Shown here piece by piece: positions 33,107-45,070 of a DNA stretch of 64,000 bases. Both the position numbers and the translations under genes were made by a program. The first letter of the stretch is position 1; each line of letters opens with the position of its first letter. The notes below the pieces were generated by a model. That model saw nothing but the letters and a program-made list of their open reading frames with translations. It made no database searches and had not been told where the DNA came from. Source of the stretch: Dipteris shenzhenensis (taxonomy: Eukaryota > Polypodiophyta > Polypodiopsida > Gleicheniales); NCBI GenBank assembly GCA_047967505.1, contig CM106538.1; one strand, written 5' to 3'.

Positions 33107-35473
33107 ATGGCGACTTCTTCTTCCTCCTCTCCCTTGTTAGTTTCAACCCTCGTGAATTTCCAATTTTGGTTCATCGCTGTGCTCTACTGCCTCGCCTCGC
33201 TTCTCATGCTATGCCTGATGGCCTACGATATCAGGCTTTTCAAACTCTATCGCCAATATTGGTTCCCCTGCAGATTTCTCCGATTCGACTCCTTCACTTT
33301 GATGCTGCTGCTATTGTGTCTCAGCGCCATTCGGATCAGTCTTTCGACCTTAGATCTTAGCTATATGCTCATTGCTCATCAACTTGATGCGTATGTGGCA
33401 TACGAAAGTCGGGTCCTGGTGTTGAAGGTCCTTGTGTGTGTTGTCATTGGGTATATCCTTCCCTCGGTTGCAAGTGACTCGTCTGCACAGAGCGATATTT
33501 GGAGCAGCGTTAGGGGCCTTGCTTTCCTCATAGCGTCTGTCGTTCCTCACATGCTTTTCGAGCTGTATGTCTTGTACAATATTGCGTCTGCAGTGTTTTC
33601 CTCCGGAAGCAACATCAGTGCGTACGTCCATCATGGGACAACTGCAAAAGTTATCGTAGTTGCAACAGCAAGCATTTGCGTCACGGCAGCTCTGTTGTTC
33701 TTGGTATTGCTGTTGATGGCAGCTGCGACAGCTGTGCTAGGTTTGAGAGAGTTGTTCGGCCACAAGTTAGAACTTTGTCTTCCACGACACAGTTTTGCAT
33801 ACTCCTCATGGGAGCAAGTCCGCTTTGAGGCATTGAAATCTTGGGTTGTGGCTCGAACATCGGATCCTGAATTTGTTCTTGCCAGGTCAGTGATCGGTCC
33901 TGTCTCAGCAATCACCGTATCAGGTTGTTTAATGGCCCTTATATCTGTTGAAATTTTCGCGATAATGAGTGTGCGGGATGGAGGGTCTTTGTCTGGCTAC
34001 TTCCGAGGGGCCGAGTTTTTTTCATTTCCTACCATTGCACTTGGGTGGAGTGTAATAGTCACAAGATCGTTGTTGCAAGTTATGAATTGCCCGAGATTCG
34101 AGCTTTCATATTCGAGCTGTAAAAACTTCTTCAAGGTGGAGAGCTTCTGGAACAGACATCTTCTCAGGAGCATCCACTCCAGTGTCTGCAATCGTCAGGA
34201 CCACAACGGATCATGGCAATTATGCTTGAGGAAGATCTACATCCTAATTCGGTACTTGCTTTTCTACATAGTCATATCCTCAAACTTTATCACAATTTGG
34301 ATGAGCAAGATAGGATGGTTGACGATGGAGTTGACTATGGGAGCGATGTTCAAGACGATTAGACGATTCCTCTTGTGCAGGAGGACAAACTCAAGCAGTG
34401 AAGAGACAACGTCATTAGAGCCTCTAGAAGAATGGGTTATGGGCGTGGAGGGAGAGGATAAGCATGCTCTTTGGAACGCTACAAAGGGGGCATTGAACCG
34501 TACAAGGAAGCTGTTGATGGCCGAGCGAGTGGAGGACCACCAGATTTCTGCCTTAACAACTCTGCTAGGAATGGTAGACACACAGAATTTTTGTGGAGTA
34601 AGAGAGTACGTGAAGTTTGTGGAAATGCTGGAAGGAAGTGAAGACCGCAAAAGCGCGGACCCCCTGGAAAGCAGCTGGACGATGTTAGCAGCCACTCTCG
34701 CGGTCGTGCTGTCTTGTCTTGATGGGAGCCTACACGATCATAATGTAAAGGATCCATTGGCTCCGTGCTGGGCGAGAAGCTGCTACGAACAAGCGAGGGA
34801 GATGATGAGAGCTGTAGACACGGCAAGCAGGAAGGATGACAATGCGCAGATGCTATTGATGAGGGCAGCGGAGGAGGCACTGATTTCAGATTGGACATTG
34901 AGGGTGGTGGGCAAGAAGCTAGGAGGATGTACGAGGGAGGAAGAAACGGCGTTGGAGAGGATAAGAGCGTGGAAGGGGTTGGGCAAGGAGATGGGCAAAG
35001 GTGATGGAGAAGACTACAGAGCAGGAAGTGTGGTTGCTGGAAGAAGTATGTTGAAGGTGTGTGCTTTGGCAGAGACTGTAGGAGAACGATTGGGAGAGAA
35101 GGCGATGGTGGAGTGCTTGATTCAAACGTTTGCAGATGTTGTGGGGGCTTGCTTGACAAAGCTTCCTTGGGCATGCGTTGTCCATTGCTACTATGGTTCA
35201 AGAGCCTTCTGTGAGTCCAAGGTTGTAAGCATCTTCCCTATCATTGCCAAAGGTGAGAAGCTTTTCAACGCTGCAGGATGGTCTCTTCAACCCTCTCCCA
35301 ACACGACCAACTTGACTTTACACAACTTTCACAATTTGATCCCCCCTCCTCCTTTTCCTCCTCCTCAAAGATCATTTTGGCGCATCTATGGAAGCCTTCT
35401 CAGCTCCCCACCCTCACGTTTGACACATTCCACCACAACCATTAGTTCCATTCATAGCATTCCCAATATTTAA
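33107..35473 (+). CDS. Gene A copy 2: multi-pass membrane protein of unknown function, intact
   Basis: A single intronless frame of 788 codons. The start ATG at 33107 lies shortly after a TATA-like CCTTATAAGTA (about 33037) and is followed by a Ser-rich leader. About eight hydrophobic segments can be seen, roughly at residues 16-41, 60-80, 100-125, 135-160, 178-210, 260-285, 303-322 and 375-400. A soluble C-terminal half follows, with many charged residues and conserved-looking stretches such as ALWNATKGALNRTRKLL. The last 80 residues are Pro/Ser-rich (PPPPFPPPQ) and may be less constrained. I do not recognise the family and see no catalytic motif; a plant membrane protein is the most that can be said. 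Its place immediately after a Helentron endonuclease, in both blocks, makes gene capture by a mobile element a possibility. Confidence 0.8.
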   Translation: MATSSSSSPLLVSTLVNFQFWFIAVLYCLASLLMLCLMAYDIRLFKLYRQYWFPCRFLRFDSFTLMLLLLCLSAIRISLSTLDLSYMLIAHQLDAYVAYESRVLVLKVLVCVVIGYILPSVASDSSAQSDIWSSVRGLAFLIASVVPHMLFELYVLYNIASAVFSSGSNISAYVHHGTTAKVIVVATASICVTAALLFLVLLLMAAATAVLGLRELFGHKLELCLPRHSFAYSSWEQVRFEALKSWVVARTSDPEFVLARSVIGPVSAITVSGCLMALISVEIFAIMSVRDGGSLSGYFRGAEFFSFPTIALGWSVIVTRSLLQVMNCPRFELSYSSCKNFFKVESFWNRHLLRSIHSSVCNRQDHNGSWQLCLRKIYILIRYLLFYIVISSNFITIWMSKIGWLTMELTMGAMFKTIRRFLLCRRTNSSSEETTSLEPLEEWVMGVEGEDKHALWNATKGALNRTRKLLMAERVEDHQISALTTLLGMVDTQNFCGVREYVKFVEMLEGSEDRKSADPLESSWTMLAATLAVVLSCLDGSLHDHNVKDPLAPCWARSCYEQAREMMRAVDTASRKDDNAQMLLMRAAEEALISDWTLRVVGKKLGGCTREEETALERIRAWKGLGKEMGKGDGEDYRAGSVVAGRSMLKVCALAETVGERLGEKAMVECLIQTFADVVGACLTKLPWACVVHCYYGSRAFCESKVVSIFPIIAKGEKLFNAAGWSLQPSPNTTNLTLHNFHNLIPPPPFPPPQRSFWRIYGSLLSSPPSRLTHSTTTISSIHSIPNI

Positions 35474-38108
35474 TCATTGCACCTTGGAAATTATCAAGCC
35501 TATAGTCTCCCCACCCACCTCGTGTAACACATGATATTACAAGAAGTTTATATTCATATTGGCACATATTTCAACCCACAATCTCCCACTCCTTTATTTT
35601 TTCTTTCAAAGAACAATTTACAAGCATGCTTTCCAACTTACCCTCCAAAATAGCTACTCAAAGAAGTAAGGAAGAATGAATTCTTGTAATTAAAAATCAT
35701 CTATAGAAACGAATCAATTGTTGTTTTCTCCTCCTACTAGGAATCGAATCCACTATATCATTATGTTGCAAGGCTCAAAGGTGTGTGTATATAAAGCTTG
35801 GCCATCAACGGTAATTAACTCCTCACGTCAAGGGAGCCACTTGAAAATTTGTAACCTTAGCACATGTGTTTTAACTTTGATACTCCTTTGCACATAACGT
35901 TTACATACATTCAAACTTTTAGTGCCAAAAAAAAATATCTGAATTAATTAGCTCTTGAAGACATGTGGTATGTGTGATTTCTATACAGATTTGACCTCCC
36001 TAAGTATTTTCACTTGCAATAAATTCTTCCACTAAATGCATAGTAGCTATGATCCCTCCAAAAAACACAAGGATTTAATGATCATTACTTTAATTTTTCA
36101 AAATGTACTAATAGAAATAGTAGCACCAAATAAAAATTAGTTCAAAAAATGTTGCATATTGTAAAATTCTAGAAAGATCAAATCAAGAATTAGACCCATA
36201 ACTCATCTTGGGCTACTTCATCATTTCACCATTTATCTTTTGCTAACTTGTTGAAGATGTAAATTATACTATGTGTGTAATTGGGATAATGTATATGCCA
36301 AGAGGCAAAATGTGCGTAATTGAAGATGTAAATTTCACTATGTGTGGAATTGGGACAACGTATATGCCAAGAGGCAAAATGTACATTTTGTCCATCAAAA
36401 CTTTTGTATTTATCAAAATAATAACTACAAACGTTTGTAATTCAATCTTTGCACCTAAACTGCTTCAGTTTGAGAGGGGGTAGAGTTTGCACTTCCTCTT
36501 CCTCGTATTTCTTTTTTCAATTTGAGAGTATGCATAATTTTGCACCTCTCTCATTTAGTTAGTTTGTCAAGAGGAAAGGATGTAGCTCTTTGCCTCTCAC
36601 ATGTGCTTTCACAAGTCTTGTCAAGGTTTGTAGCTACTCTACTGATATGCCCTTTCTCCCATTTGGTTGGTTAGGAGGGGCCATAAAAAACCCAGCACCC
36701 CTCTTCTTTTTGAGTACACAAGGTTGGTCCTCATTATCCTCATTGGTCGAGGCATGAGGGACGAGCCTAGCCACTAAGATGGTGATTGTGAACAAGGCCC
36801 CATCCTAGCCTAGCACCCAATGTGCGACCTAATGTCCCAAATGTAGTGCCAAACAAATTGCAAGGGATACAAACAAGGATACAGATGGGCGTACATAAAC
36901 ATCTAATGAAGTCCACCATTACAACAAAGAATCTACATGGAGTACCACAACTTGCCACATAGATGGCAGAACAATTGCTATGATGATGCTAGAGTAGTAG
37001 AAAGTGATAGAAGTTTCCCCACCCTAGCATGTTGTTCATGATAGAAAAAGTACAAAGGTGGCCCAAAGAAAGTAAGCCTAAGGCCCTATTTGATGGTTTA
37101 GCCAATGCAGCTACACCTAGTTCATATCTTTTCATATCTATTTAGTGGTCTAGCTATTGGTGGTGGCTTGATTAGAGAGGATAAGTTACATAAATATTTG
37201 ACAACTAAACATATTCTCAAGCTTGCCTCTCAACTTCTGGCTAAAGCCAATGAGAGAGTGAGCATCGTAGTAGAGGAGCAAGAGGTGATGTGGCCTCATC
37301 AATGCCACATGGTAGTCTTTCAAGCCAACACTAATTGTTGCTACATGGTAGCCTCAAAGCCTACCTTTTAGGCCCCCCTTGAATCTTTGTCACTATTCTA
37401 GTTAGAAAGGCAATAAAGCCTTCTCCTCCAAGCTTGTTCAAAGGTCTCACTCGTGCCATCTCAAGTCTTTTGCAAAGGTCCTCTCTAAATCTTTTCAAAA
37501 TGCCCTATCTTAAACCACATTCAAGCTTCAAAGGGTGGTTTGCACCATTATTTTATCCTCTTAAAATGCTAAAAAATGTGTCCTCCATAGCATCCCATTT
37601 AGTAAAATATGTATTACCATATTGCACGTACCAATTCACACAATCTAGTTCTATCTTTAGACCCTTCAAAAAGTAGGAGTCAGATAGTGGGTCAAAGCTC
37701 ATTCCTTATTTGATAATGACATGATATTGAGTGGAGTCACACTAGTACACATAGGCACTTTTATGACTCTTAACATACTAGTCTAATATTTCTGGAGGGT
37801 CATTGTTTGCTTGGGTGTAGCCATTTTTGGTGAGGTTCAGGATTTTTTCTGTATATAGGTATCTTGCATGACCCATAACTTATGCATTGCTCAACGGAAT
37901 TCGGTAAACTTTGTCTTCAAGTTGTAGTACACATTTCAAACTTGAACATGAGAGCAAAAAATTATGGAATAAGCATTTGGAAAGAGACTGTTAAAGCATT
38001 ACAAGTGCTATGTTACATGGCAAGCATGCATCTTGAAGACTATAGGATATAGCAATTTATTCAAAAGCATCAAAATTTGTTTATTATATACTTTAATTAG
38101 ACTGTGTT
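35474..38108. other. Non-coding interval between gene A and the transposase pseudogene, copy 2
   Basis: Near-identical to 8333-10967, including the 69-bp tandem duplication (about 36256-36393). No convincing gene is present. Confidence 0.6.
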
Positions 38109-39318
38109 TTGTCTTCTTTTAGTAGTAGCAAAAAGGAGGCTCACTGTTCTATTGTTCTCGCATGTTGGGTCAGCAGACCGAGTTGTATCTCAAGTTTATG
38201 GATCAGAATCCATACATTTCAATTGGGCAAAGGAGCTTTGAGCATTGTAAGCCCTGGTACATCAGGAAAGTCAAAGACAAAAATGTTTATTATTACAAAA
38301 CACACATAGACTTTGACCTGGACCGACAAGCTATGAATGACTTGAGATCTGGTCGTGTTGGAGCATTGCTCCATGGGGATCGATGCCCATGCCTCCCCGA
38401 TGAATGCGCAGTCTGTAGGCCACCTGGATCCTCATCCTGTGTTGCAAGGGAGGGCAGGTTTTGTAGCCTAAGGTCTCTGTGGGAGACAGTGGTTTGTCCA
38501 AAGAGAGACCATGAGTAGCACCGGATTGAATGCATTCACAGCACATGCAAGCATTGCAGTTTGACGTTAAAGAACAAGACATTCAATGTCTATCCAAATG
38601 AAATGAGGGAAGACAACCATGTTGCTCTAAAATGGAGAAGATTTGAAAATGTCAATGTTGAAGGATCTGATAAAAAGAGATGGCTACTATCATATAAGAG
38701 CACCCAGCCAAGGGAGCTTATAGGTTACGTGGTTCAATCCATCCCAAAATATGTGCTTCACAATTTCACAGCCAGATGTCAGGATAAGCAATTCAAGATG
38801 TGCCTTGCCAATTTTCCCCATGACACTATTATATCTGTCATAGATTTTGCTGAAAATTATTCATTTCAAGAAGAAGATAAGATATAAAGTGCTCACTGGT
38901 ACAACAAGCAGATAACAATTCTTGTGCATATCACATACCGTCATTTTCTTGATTCTTCCATGCTTGATGCCAATCTGCTTGCTGACTCACAGGAGTCCAG
39001 GTCAGTGCAATGCATGTACCATTTCTACATTTTAGATGATAGGGAACATGACACCTTATTTATGCAGCATGCTTTTCAACTGCATCGGGAATGGCTGAAA
39101 AAGGAAAATCGCCATGCAGAAAATATAAAACAACATTGGGTGTGGTCAGATGGTGCTGCCTGTCAATTTAAATCAACCTGTGGATTCTACTTCGTCTCAA
39201 GGTTCAAATCCGAGTCAAATCGTTGACCCATTTAGACATGATGTAGAATTTCTTTGGGTCTAGCCATGGCAAGGGTGAACATGATGGATGCGGTTCTATT
39301 ATTAAGCAAGCTCTATTT
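38109..39318 (+). pseudogene. DDE-type transposase-like gene, decayed (copy 2)
   Basis: Same order of motifs as 10968-12177, in one frame from 38162 with stops at 38516 (shared with copy 1) and 38885 (private). The two private stops of copy 1 (11732, 11768) are sense codons here (GAA and CAG). SVIDFAENYSF is intact, with its Asp at 38843-38845; VWSDGAACQFKS has its Asp at 39149-39151. A frameshift then precedes SHGKGEHDG, whose Glu is at 39277-39279. The intron seen in the minus-strand relative is absent from this and the other block copy. The 3' coding part runs into repeat R. Confidence 0.7.
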
Positions 39319-41394
39319 AAAAGGTCAATGAGAGGTGGGCTTTTTTAAAAAAAATTTGTAGAATGCACAATTGGTTGTGCTTTGATAAGTCTTAGCAAGC
39401 ATCACTTTTATTGAAGAGGGGAGTCTGCATACTTGCCACCATCCAACAAACAAATTGATAAGAACCATATTTGAATTTAGTTGGGAAGACAGGTGTCATA
39501 AACACCCCTCCCTTGTTATCAGGATCATGATAAAAAAAGTTGCTCACACTACAAACTCATAAAGCTAAATTTTGACACAATGATATACGTGTAAAATTAG
39601 TTGGGTTGTGCCAAAGGAAATGCAATTTTATTGTTATGCAATGAAGAAAAATGTTAATGCATTTGTGCTGAGAACAAAAAAAAGGAGAAAAGAGGAGATA
39701 ATAAATAAATACATAGAGCATTAAATGTAGAACTAAGATTTAGAGCAAAGAAGGGGGAAATTTTATAAGAAAGAGGAGCATAAATTAATATTTAGAGCAT
39801 AAAATGCAAAATTTTAAAAGAAAGATAGGGTTTTTTTTAAATAATTAAAAAGTAAGGACTTGGAAAGACTTAAGAAAGACTAAGAGCATAAAACTTAAAT
39901 AAACGAAGCCTTAGAGCCCTAAATGATCAATTAAGAGAGAGACTTTTAAGGGAAATAAAGGATGGGGAAAAGTAAAGGATTTGGGGGGGGGGGGGATTGA
40001 AAAGAGAGGACCTTAATGTCCAAGTCGTAATGATAGGTGCAGGTACAACAAGGTACAGTGATGGAGTGCCACGTGATCAAAGGACCATGCACAACTGTCG
40101 AGACGTAGTGTAGAGGAGGCACGGGATTTGGGGACTATCATCGTAAAGAGACATAGAGACAGCTACAAGACAGAGACTACTAGGGAACCACAAGCAAGGG
40201 GGCCAGCTAAGGTGAGAGGTCCACGTATGAGAGGCGGAAGAGGTGATAGGACAATGATGGGAGCAAAAGGCAAGGGGCTTAAAGTAGGTTGTAGGCATTA
40301 CGCAATCGATGGGACGAAGGCACGTCGTTTACGAAAAATCAATCAGTCGGGCAGAGGGAGGGTTAAGAGTTTTAGAGAGGGGAGAATTTAGAGCGTAGGA
40401 GAATTGCTGAGAGTGGAGGGGGTTAAGTAGCTTGTGAGGCTAGTCGGTAGTTGGAAGCGACTATCAGGCAGGGAAAAGAAGGGTCGAGGAAGATAAGGGG
40501 TTTCTTTTGGAGGGAGTAAACTAGGCGGTTGGATAGAGGTTTAATTAGGGAGGGGAGGTTAGGGGGAGAGGGGGTTATAAGTTTAGTTAAGGAAGAAATT
40601 GGGAAATTTTAGGGGGAATTTAGGGGGGCAAAAATAGGGGGAAATCGGGAGAAGAACTAGGTGAAAATTGAGGGGGCAAAGAGGGGGGGTAGGAAAATTA
40701 GAAAAAATATTTAAGAAAAATTTAAGGGAAATTTAAGCAGAATTAGGGGGAAATAAAGGAGAAAGCTAGGGAAAAATTAGAGAGGGGGTGGGGGGAAGGA
40801 AGGGAAAAAGGAAGAGGGGAGGGGAAATTAAACATGGAAATAATATAGGGGGAAGGGATAAAAAGTAAATTGAACAAATACTATTGCATTGTCACCTTGA
40901 GCTAGAACCCCTAGGGTCTAAGATGCTAAACCTGGACCTGTTGGAAGCATATAGCTAGGATCCAAATCGTGAAACCTTAGACCCATACCAAAGCTGGCAA
41001 CTTCAAAACTTGAACATAGGACCTGGTATCCCAATATTCAAGACAAAATGTAACCCAAAATCTGATATTTGAGATCACAATTTAGAACACTAAAACCCAA
41101 AGCTCATAAACCTAGCCTAGACCTAAACATTGGATCCAGATCCCAAAAATTGAACCCAAAGATTGTAGAATATGAAGCTTGGAATGTGGAATCTAAAACT
41201 TAGATCGAGGACACTAGAACTTGTAACTTGGATAAGAAACATATAGCATCAAAATACTAGAATACCAAATCTAAGGTTTGGATGTATCTATCCACCGTCT
41301 CCAGAAAATGGCACTATTTCCATTCTTCAAAATTTCCCCCATCTTAATGTCACAATTGTAAGATTGTGGAGAATGTCACTAGTGCCATTCCCCC
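39319..41394 (+). repeat. Repeat R, third copy (R3), with right arm of the inverted repeat
   Basis: A single R occupies the place of R1, spacer and R2 of the first block. Bases 40301-41394 are the apparently perfect inverted partner of 1-1094. The strand is strongly purine-rich at about 40350-40860. The outer part ends CACTAGTGCCATTCCCCC at 41394. Small variants (for example GAATTGCTGAGAG rather than GAATTATTGAGAG) are shared with the arm at position 1 and not with R1 or R2, so R3 and the left arm are each other's closest relatives. Confidence 0.85.
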
Positions 41395-41902
41395 ATTGCA
41401 TAAGCATGACATTGCACTAGCCCTTAGATGATGAAGTCACTATCTACCTTAATGGTTCCTCTTTCTACCATTTGATATAACTAGTTATTCTCGCAGAAAT
41501 CCCCTCTTTTACTATCTCTATTTTTTGGTTCCTTCAGCCCATAGCAGCAAGGCTATTTTGGCTGCTTTTTACAATGCTCAAGAACACAATCAGATGACAT
41601 GTGTACAAGAAAATCCACACAAAATAGAGGTATGTACAGTAATATTGATAGCAAAAATACCAAGTAATATATTGCTCTAAGGTATGACAAAAGAGGCACA
41701 ATCTACATAGCACCTAAAGCCCATTGCCTACACATAACAAACACAACACACAATCTTCACAACCCTTTTCCAAATCTCTCAACAAAATCCAAACATCATA
41801 CTTGAATCAAAATTCGTACAAGGTTTTGAATTGCAAGAAGATATCCCGATTCAAAAACCATATATAATTGCAAAGGCATCATAATAAGACACTCTACAAA
41901 AA

Positions 41903-41979
<77 letters not shown>

Positions 41980-42240
41980 CCATGCACACCAAATGCCATG
42001 TATTCTAGAATATGTGTATGAGACTAATGAACCCTTCTACAAATTTTGGAAACTTTTTGTTGGTGTTTAGAAGTGGGAAGATGAAACTGGTGTGTTGTTC
42101 AATTCCCATGTTGTAGATGGTACACAATTTTGCAATTAGTGTATCTTCTCCATGGAGGATCCCAATTCCACTCCCAAATGTTTGGATCTATTGTGCATCA
42201 GTGCGTGGAACATCCATCCCATGGGATAGGTGATTTTCAT
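41395..42240. other. Flank shared by both blocks, copy 2, with expanded GA microsatellite
   Basis: Repeats 16529-17338. The (GA)n run at about 41910-41976 is roughly twice as long as in copy 1, an expansion or contraction after duplication. Confidence 0.7.
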
Positions 42241-42269
42241 AACCTTCTCCTCAGCTCATGTGTAAGTCC

Positions 42270-42720
42270 CCAACACTTGTGGTTCATTGCATGTAGTGGT
42301 ATTTGAAGATGTGTGTGCTTTGTTCCACTATCGATGTAGAGCATCCTACAACTTGCATTCCTTGTGCATTGTCACAGATGGAAGATCCAACGTCCATTCG
42401 ATGTTCCACCTTTCGAACCATGCTTGCACATAAAGAACCCAACCTCTTAAGAGTATCCCACCCTAGATAGTCCAAAGTCCATGTTCCACCCTTCGAACCA
42501 TGCTTGCACGCAAAGAACCCAACCTCTTAAGAGTATCCCACCCTAGATAGTCTTTTGTAGCATGGACCCTTAAGAGTACCTTACTCTTAATAGTCTTCTG
42601 TAGAATGGACCCAACATCCATTCAATGTTCCACCTCTAGAACCATGCTTGCATGTCAAGATCCCATCCTCTTAAGAGTATCTTACTCTTAATAGTCTTCT
42701 ATAGCATGGAATCAATCTCC
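42270..42720. repeat. Imperfect tandem repeats with CTTAAGAGTA words
   Basis: A unit of about 75-80 bp containing CGAACCATGCTTGCAC, AACCTCTTAAGAGTATC and CCTAGATAGTC appears twice around 42410-42560. It is followed by looser versions with ACTCTTAATAGTCTTCT to about 42715. No coding sense. Confidence 0.7.
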
Positions 42721-43980
42721 CAAGTGAGTCTTGGTAGTTTTTCATTGGCAGGTTCTTCACCTTTTTTTTATATTAGTATACTGTTGACTTCCAAATTTTG
42801 GTCTCAATCAATGTGGCAATCTATGCACCGTATGTCTTTCAATTGGATTCACATCCATCTTATGTGAGAAGTGCGACCTTTAAAGAGGTTTTGGGCACTA
42901 CAAGTCCATCCTTCAATGAGAAACCACTTTCATTAGGACATCTATAATAGGTATATTCACATTTTCAAAGATGGTTGGAGCATCGGTAGCTTGCATGCAT
43001 GTGCAATGGCAAGGAGATGCACTAGGAATTGCCTAAGTGAAACAAAACCTATGGCACTTCTGGCACACCACCTTTGTTGACCGTGCTAAGGAAGGCCTTA
43101 TTGAAGGAAGATGATAGGATGGAGTTTGCAAGAATGGAAATGGGACCCCGAAATTGATGAAGGAGCAAGATGGGAGGATGGCAAAGAACCCCCAAAACTA
43201 ACAAAGGATCACAATACGAGGAAGTAAGATGAAGATACCAATGACTCCTAGAAGACTTGAAAGTGGCAAGATACAAGACACAACAAAGCCAATGTTGAAG
43301 CATCATGAGCAAAAGGTTCCCTACAAAGTCCTACCCTAAGAAGATGAGTTCATGACATGCATTAAGGTATGGAGAGGAACTTATTTGCATCCCAATAAAT
43401 TCATCAATTCGGCACTAATGTAATTGCCAAGGAATGCTTTTTTTGTCGAATAGACGAAGAGGATGCCTTAATACTAGTTATACTAAGGGTGAGGACCAAA
43501 GAAGGTCAGAGGAGTAGTGTGAACTTGCACAAAATAATGTAAAGCATTCCAGATGATATTAGGAAAAAAAAAAGAGTGGATGAGAAAACTCATATAATCT
43601 TGTCACTGGATGAGAAAAGAATCCAAGACAAGGAAAAATGAGAGAATTTCAGCATTTCAAAATTGGATATGATGCAAAAGATAGCAAAGAGCATGGAGTA
43701 AAAGAATGCCGAGTCAAGGTCCTACGTCTAAAGCATGCCGCTACATAATGGACTAGGAAGTAGTACCCCACCAAGAATGGATCTAAGCTCAAGATCCATC
43801 AGGGAAAAGGACTGATTTGAGCTCAATAGAGCTCTCCACAAGGATGAAGATCCGATAGGAACTTCACCAACAATTCCGCTAGCAAACCATTCAGGAATGG
43901 CAAGACCAAAAGTGAAGATTAGATTACAAAAATTTATGAGAAAAGAGGGGGAAAAGGTCTAGGGTTTTTTCCAGTATAGC
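42721..43980. other. Unassigned stretch
   Basis: No clear gene. Short ORFs (about 70-87 codons) on both strands carry no motif that I recognise. Part of this purine-rich plus strand could be a decayed retroelement, but no domain can be named. Confidence 0.4.
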
Positions 43981-44380
43981 TCTATTGCTTTTTCCATAGT
44001 GGACACTCGGCATTGGTATGGTTCTCTCCACAAAAAATAGAACTGAATCTTGTATGGGCCTTGATTCTTCCCCTTATTGTTTCTACCTTTACCCTTGCCT
44101 TGCTTGGACCCGGTAGGAATCTATCTTTCACCTTAGTATCAGATACCACTTGATTCACATTTGTAGTCCTCTTCTTTGCATACCAGTAGTCGGAATCATC
44201 ATGACCAAAATTAGTACATCCATCACAATATTTGTTCTGCATTCATTTTTGTGTGTCCTTTTCAAGAACACTTGTTGTTCCTTTTTTTGTTCGGGCCTAG
44301 TTTCTCTTGGAAAGCCATTTCTTTTAGGACTTTCTTCACTACATCGCATCCATCCAAAACATTTGCTTCTCAAAGTCCAT
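43980..44380 (-). pseudogene. Possible retroelement gag fragment with degenerate zinc knuckles
   Basis: A minus-strand frame reads KYCDGCTNFGHDDSDYW, a CX2CX4H pattern with Trp where the last Cys would be. Further on it reads FCGENHTNAECPLWKK, which keeps the CX3-4HX4C end of a knuckle. Two such motifs separated by a basic linker fit a retrotransposon gag. The frame is broken and no RT is nearby on the same strand, so this is a weak call. Confidence 0.3.
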
Positions 44381-44439
44381 GCAACCCTTCCATTTTCCCA
44401 TAATGAGGTTGTAGTTTGTCCTATCCTCTATGCTTGATC

Positions 44440-45070
44440 ATTGTAAATGTCAAACCATGATCTTGAAATTTTATGCACAATATGCTCCAAAACATGGTAG
44501 ATCACTTTGGCACTTTGGAATACAAAACCAATACCTTAGCACAAGAACCAAACCTTACATCTTTGGAATTTTCTTGATTGTGTATGTTTAAGTTATAGCT
44601 AGAGTGCCTATGCTTTGCTCCACTTGGATGATGCCTAATGCATCTCCTCACCTCTCATGCAAGCTATACATTCCCCGACCCTATGAAGGAAATATACCCA
44701 TTACTAAATTGACAAATCAAAGTTGTTGCTCATGGAAGGATGGATTCTACCACACGAAATCCCTCCAAAATTGCAATTTTCACACAAGATAGAAAAATAT
44801 GAATGTGAAATCATTTGTGAACACATTGCAGAGATGGACAATTTAATTTGGAGCAAATTCGGGAAGAGAATTAATTCTTTGATTTATCCTCTGTGTACTA
44901 AAGTACAAGTAGGCACATCAACAATCGACACACCCTCCATGTTTGACACCCCTTGCTTCATTTTCCTCTCATGTAGACACCTATACTACCTTCACACTTG
45001 TCATATATTATGCATATTCCTATACTACTTCACACTTGGCATCCACCTCCACACACTCCTATACACTACT
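44440..45070. other. Unassigned stretch before the Gypsy LTR
   Basis: Nothing convincing. CACACTTG- and CTATACTAC-like words recur at 44980-45070. Confidence 0.4.

Larger units (their letters stand above)
30713..42240 (+). repeat. Segmental duplication, copy 2
   Basis: This is the direct repeat of 2683-17338. It starts inside the helicase reading frame, so the Rep region and left inverted arm are absent here. It lacks the 967-bp LTR-like insertion and about 2.3 kb of the R region. Gene A is complete in this copy, while the helicase is more damaged. Confidence 0.9.

Noticed and set aside
41796-41999. Minus-strand ORF with a Ser-Leu repeat
   Set aside because: Product of the GA microsatellite.
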